A stretch of 14,286 bases of DNA from Candidatus Rifleibacteriota bacterium (GTDB lineage Bacteria > Vulcanimicrobiota > Xenobia > Xenobiales > Xenobiaceae), in assembly GCA_900772775.1 (NCBI GenBank), contig CAAGRW010000153.1, forward strand, positions 1 through 14,286. The letters run 5' to 3'. A program made the translations under genes and the position numbers. Positions within the stretch are counted from its first letter, which is position 1; each line of letters opens with the position of its first letter. The notes below the pieces were generated by a model. It was not told the origin of the DNA. It made no database searches and worked only from the letters and a program-made list of their open reading frames with translations. Positions 14,271 through 14,286 of the stretch are shown piece by piece.

Positions 14271-14286
14271 AGGCCTGCGCTACCGA

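Overview
This window is chromosomal-type bacterial DNA of moderate, slightly AT-rich composition. It carries ten protein genes in compact clusters, separated by strong Rho-independent terminators. I see no rRNA, tRNA, CRISPR array, integrase, transposase or phage gene. The organism cannot be named from the sequence alone. A divisome protein of the DivIC/FtsB type and a membrane-anchored L,D-transpeptidase with a peptidoglycan-binding domain show a peptidoglycan-walled bacterium. Initiation signals are mixed: some genes have clear Shine-Dalgarno sites (AGGGGG, GGAG, GAGGG), while others have none and sit very close to a promoter-like -10 box, which suggests leaderless or near-leaderless mRNAs.

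Layout. Bases 1-546 hold the 3' end of an unrecognised gene (+), closed by a terminator. Next is a DivIC/FtsB-like septum formation gene (662-1102, +). A 27-bp stem terminator at 1110-1169 lies between it and a converging minus-strand gene cluster. In transcription order that cluster is: a secreted protein with a DxDGD motif (5565-4855), a short amidohydrolase (4842-3640), an ADP-ribose-pyrophosphatase-like Nudix hydrolase (3545-3012) and an Ig-domain/PG-binding/YkuD L,D-transpeptidase (2978-1203). Upstream, behind its own terminator, is a cytoplasmic metallophosphoesterase (6445-5732, -). It is divergent from a secreted acid-sphingomyelinase-like metallophosphoesterase (6581-7798, +), with 135 bp between the two starts. 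The transcription-repair coupling factor gene mfd (11470-7889, -) converges on the latter and is divergent from a membrane GAF/GGDEF-type protein (11720-13585, +). After another 16-bp stem terminator come a small membrane-anchored BamE/SmpA-like protein (13688-14026, +) and a non-coding tract with two imperfect 94-nt-spaced direct repeats.

Function. The envelope theme is visible (septum protein, L,D-transpeptidase, two exported proteins, a membrane sensor), mixed with housekeeping genes (mfd, Nudix). The most interesting items are: (1) the GGDEF protein has lost the first metal aspartate and the catalytic glutamate but keeps an exact RxxD I-site, so it looks like a c-di-GMP receptor and not a synthase, with an order similar to PelD; (2) the candidate leaderless starts at 6445, 13688 and possibly others; (3) the terminal repeats, whose differences preserve base pairing in a small hairpin. 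I found no evidence for a complete novel defence or mobile system in this window.
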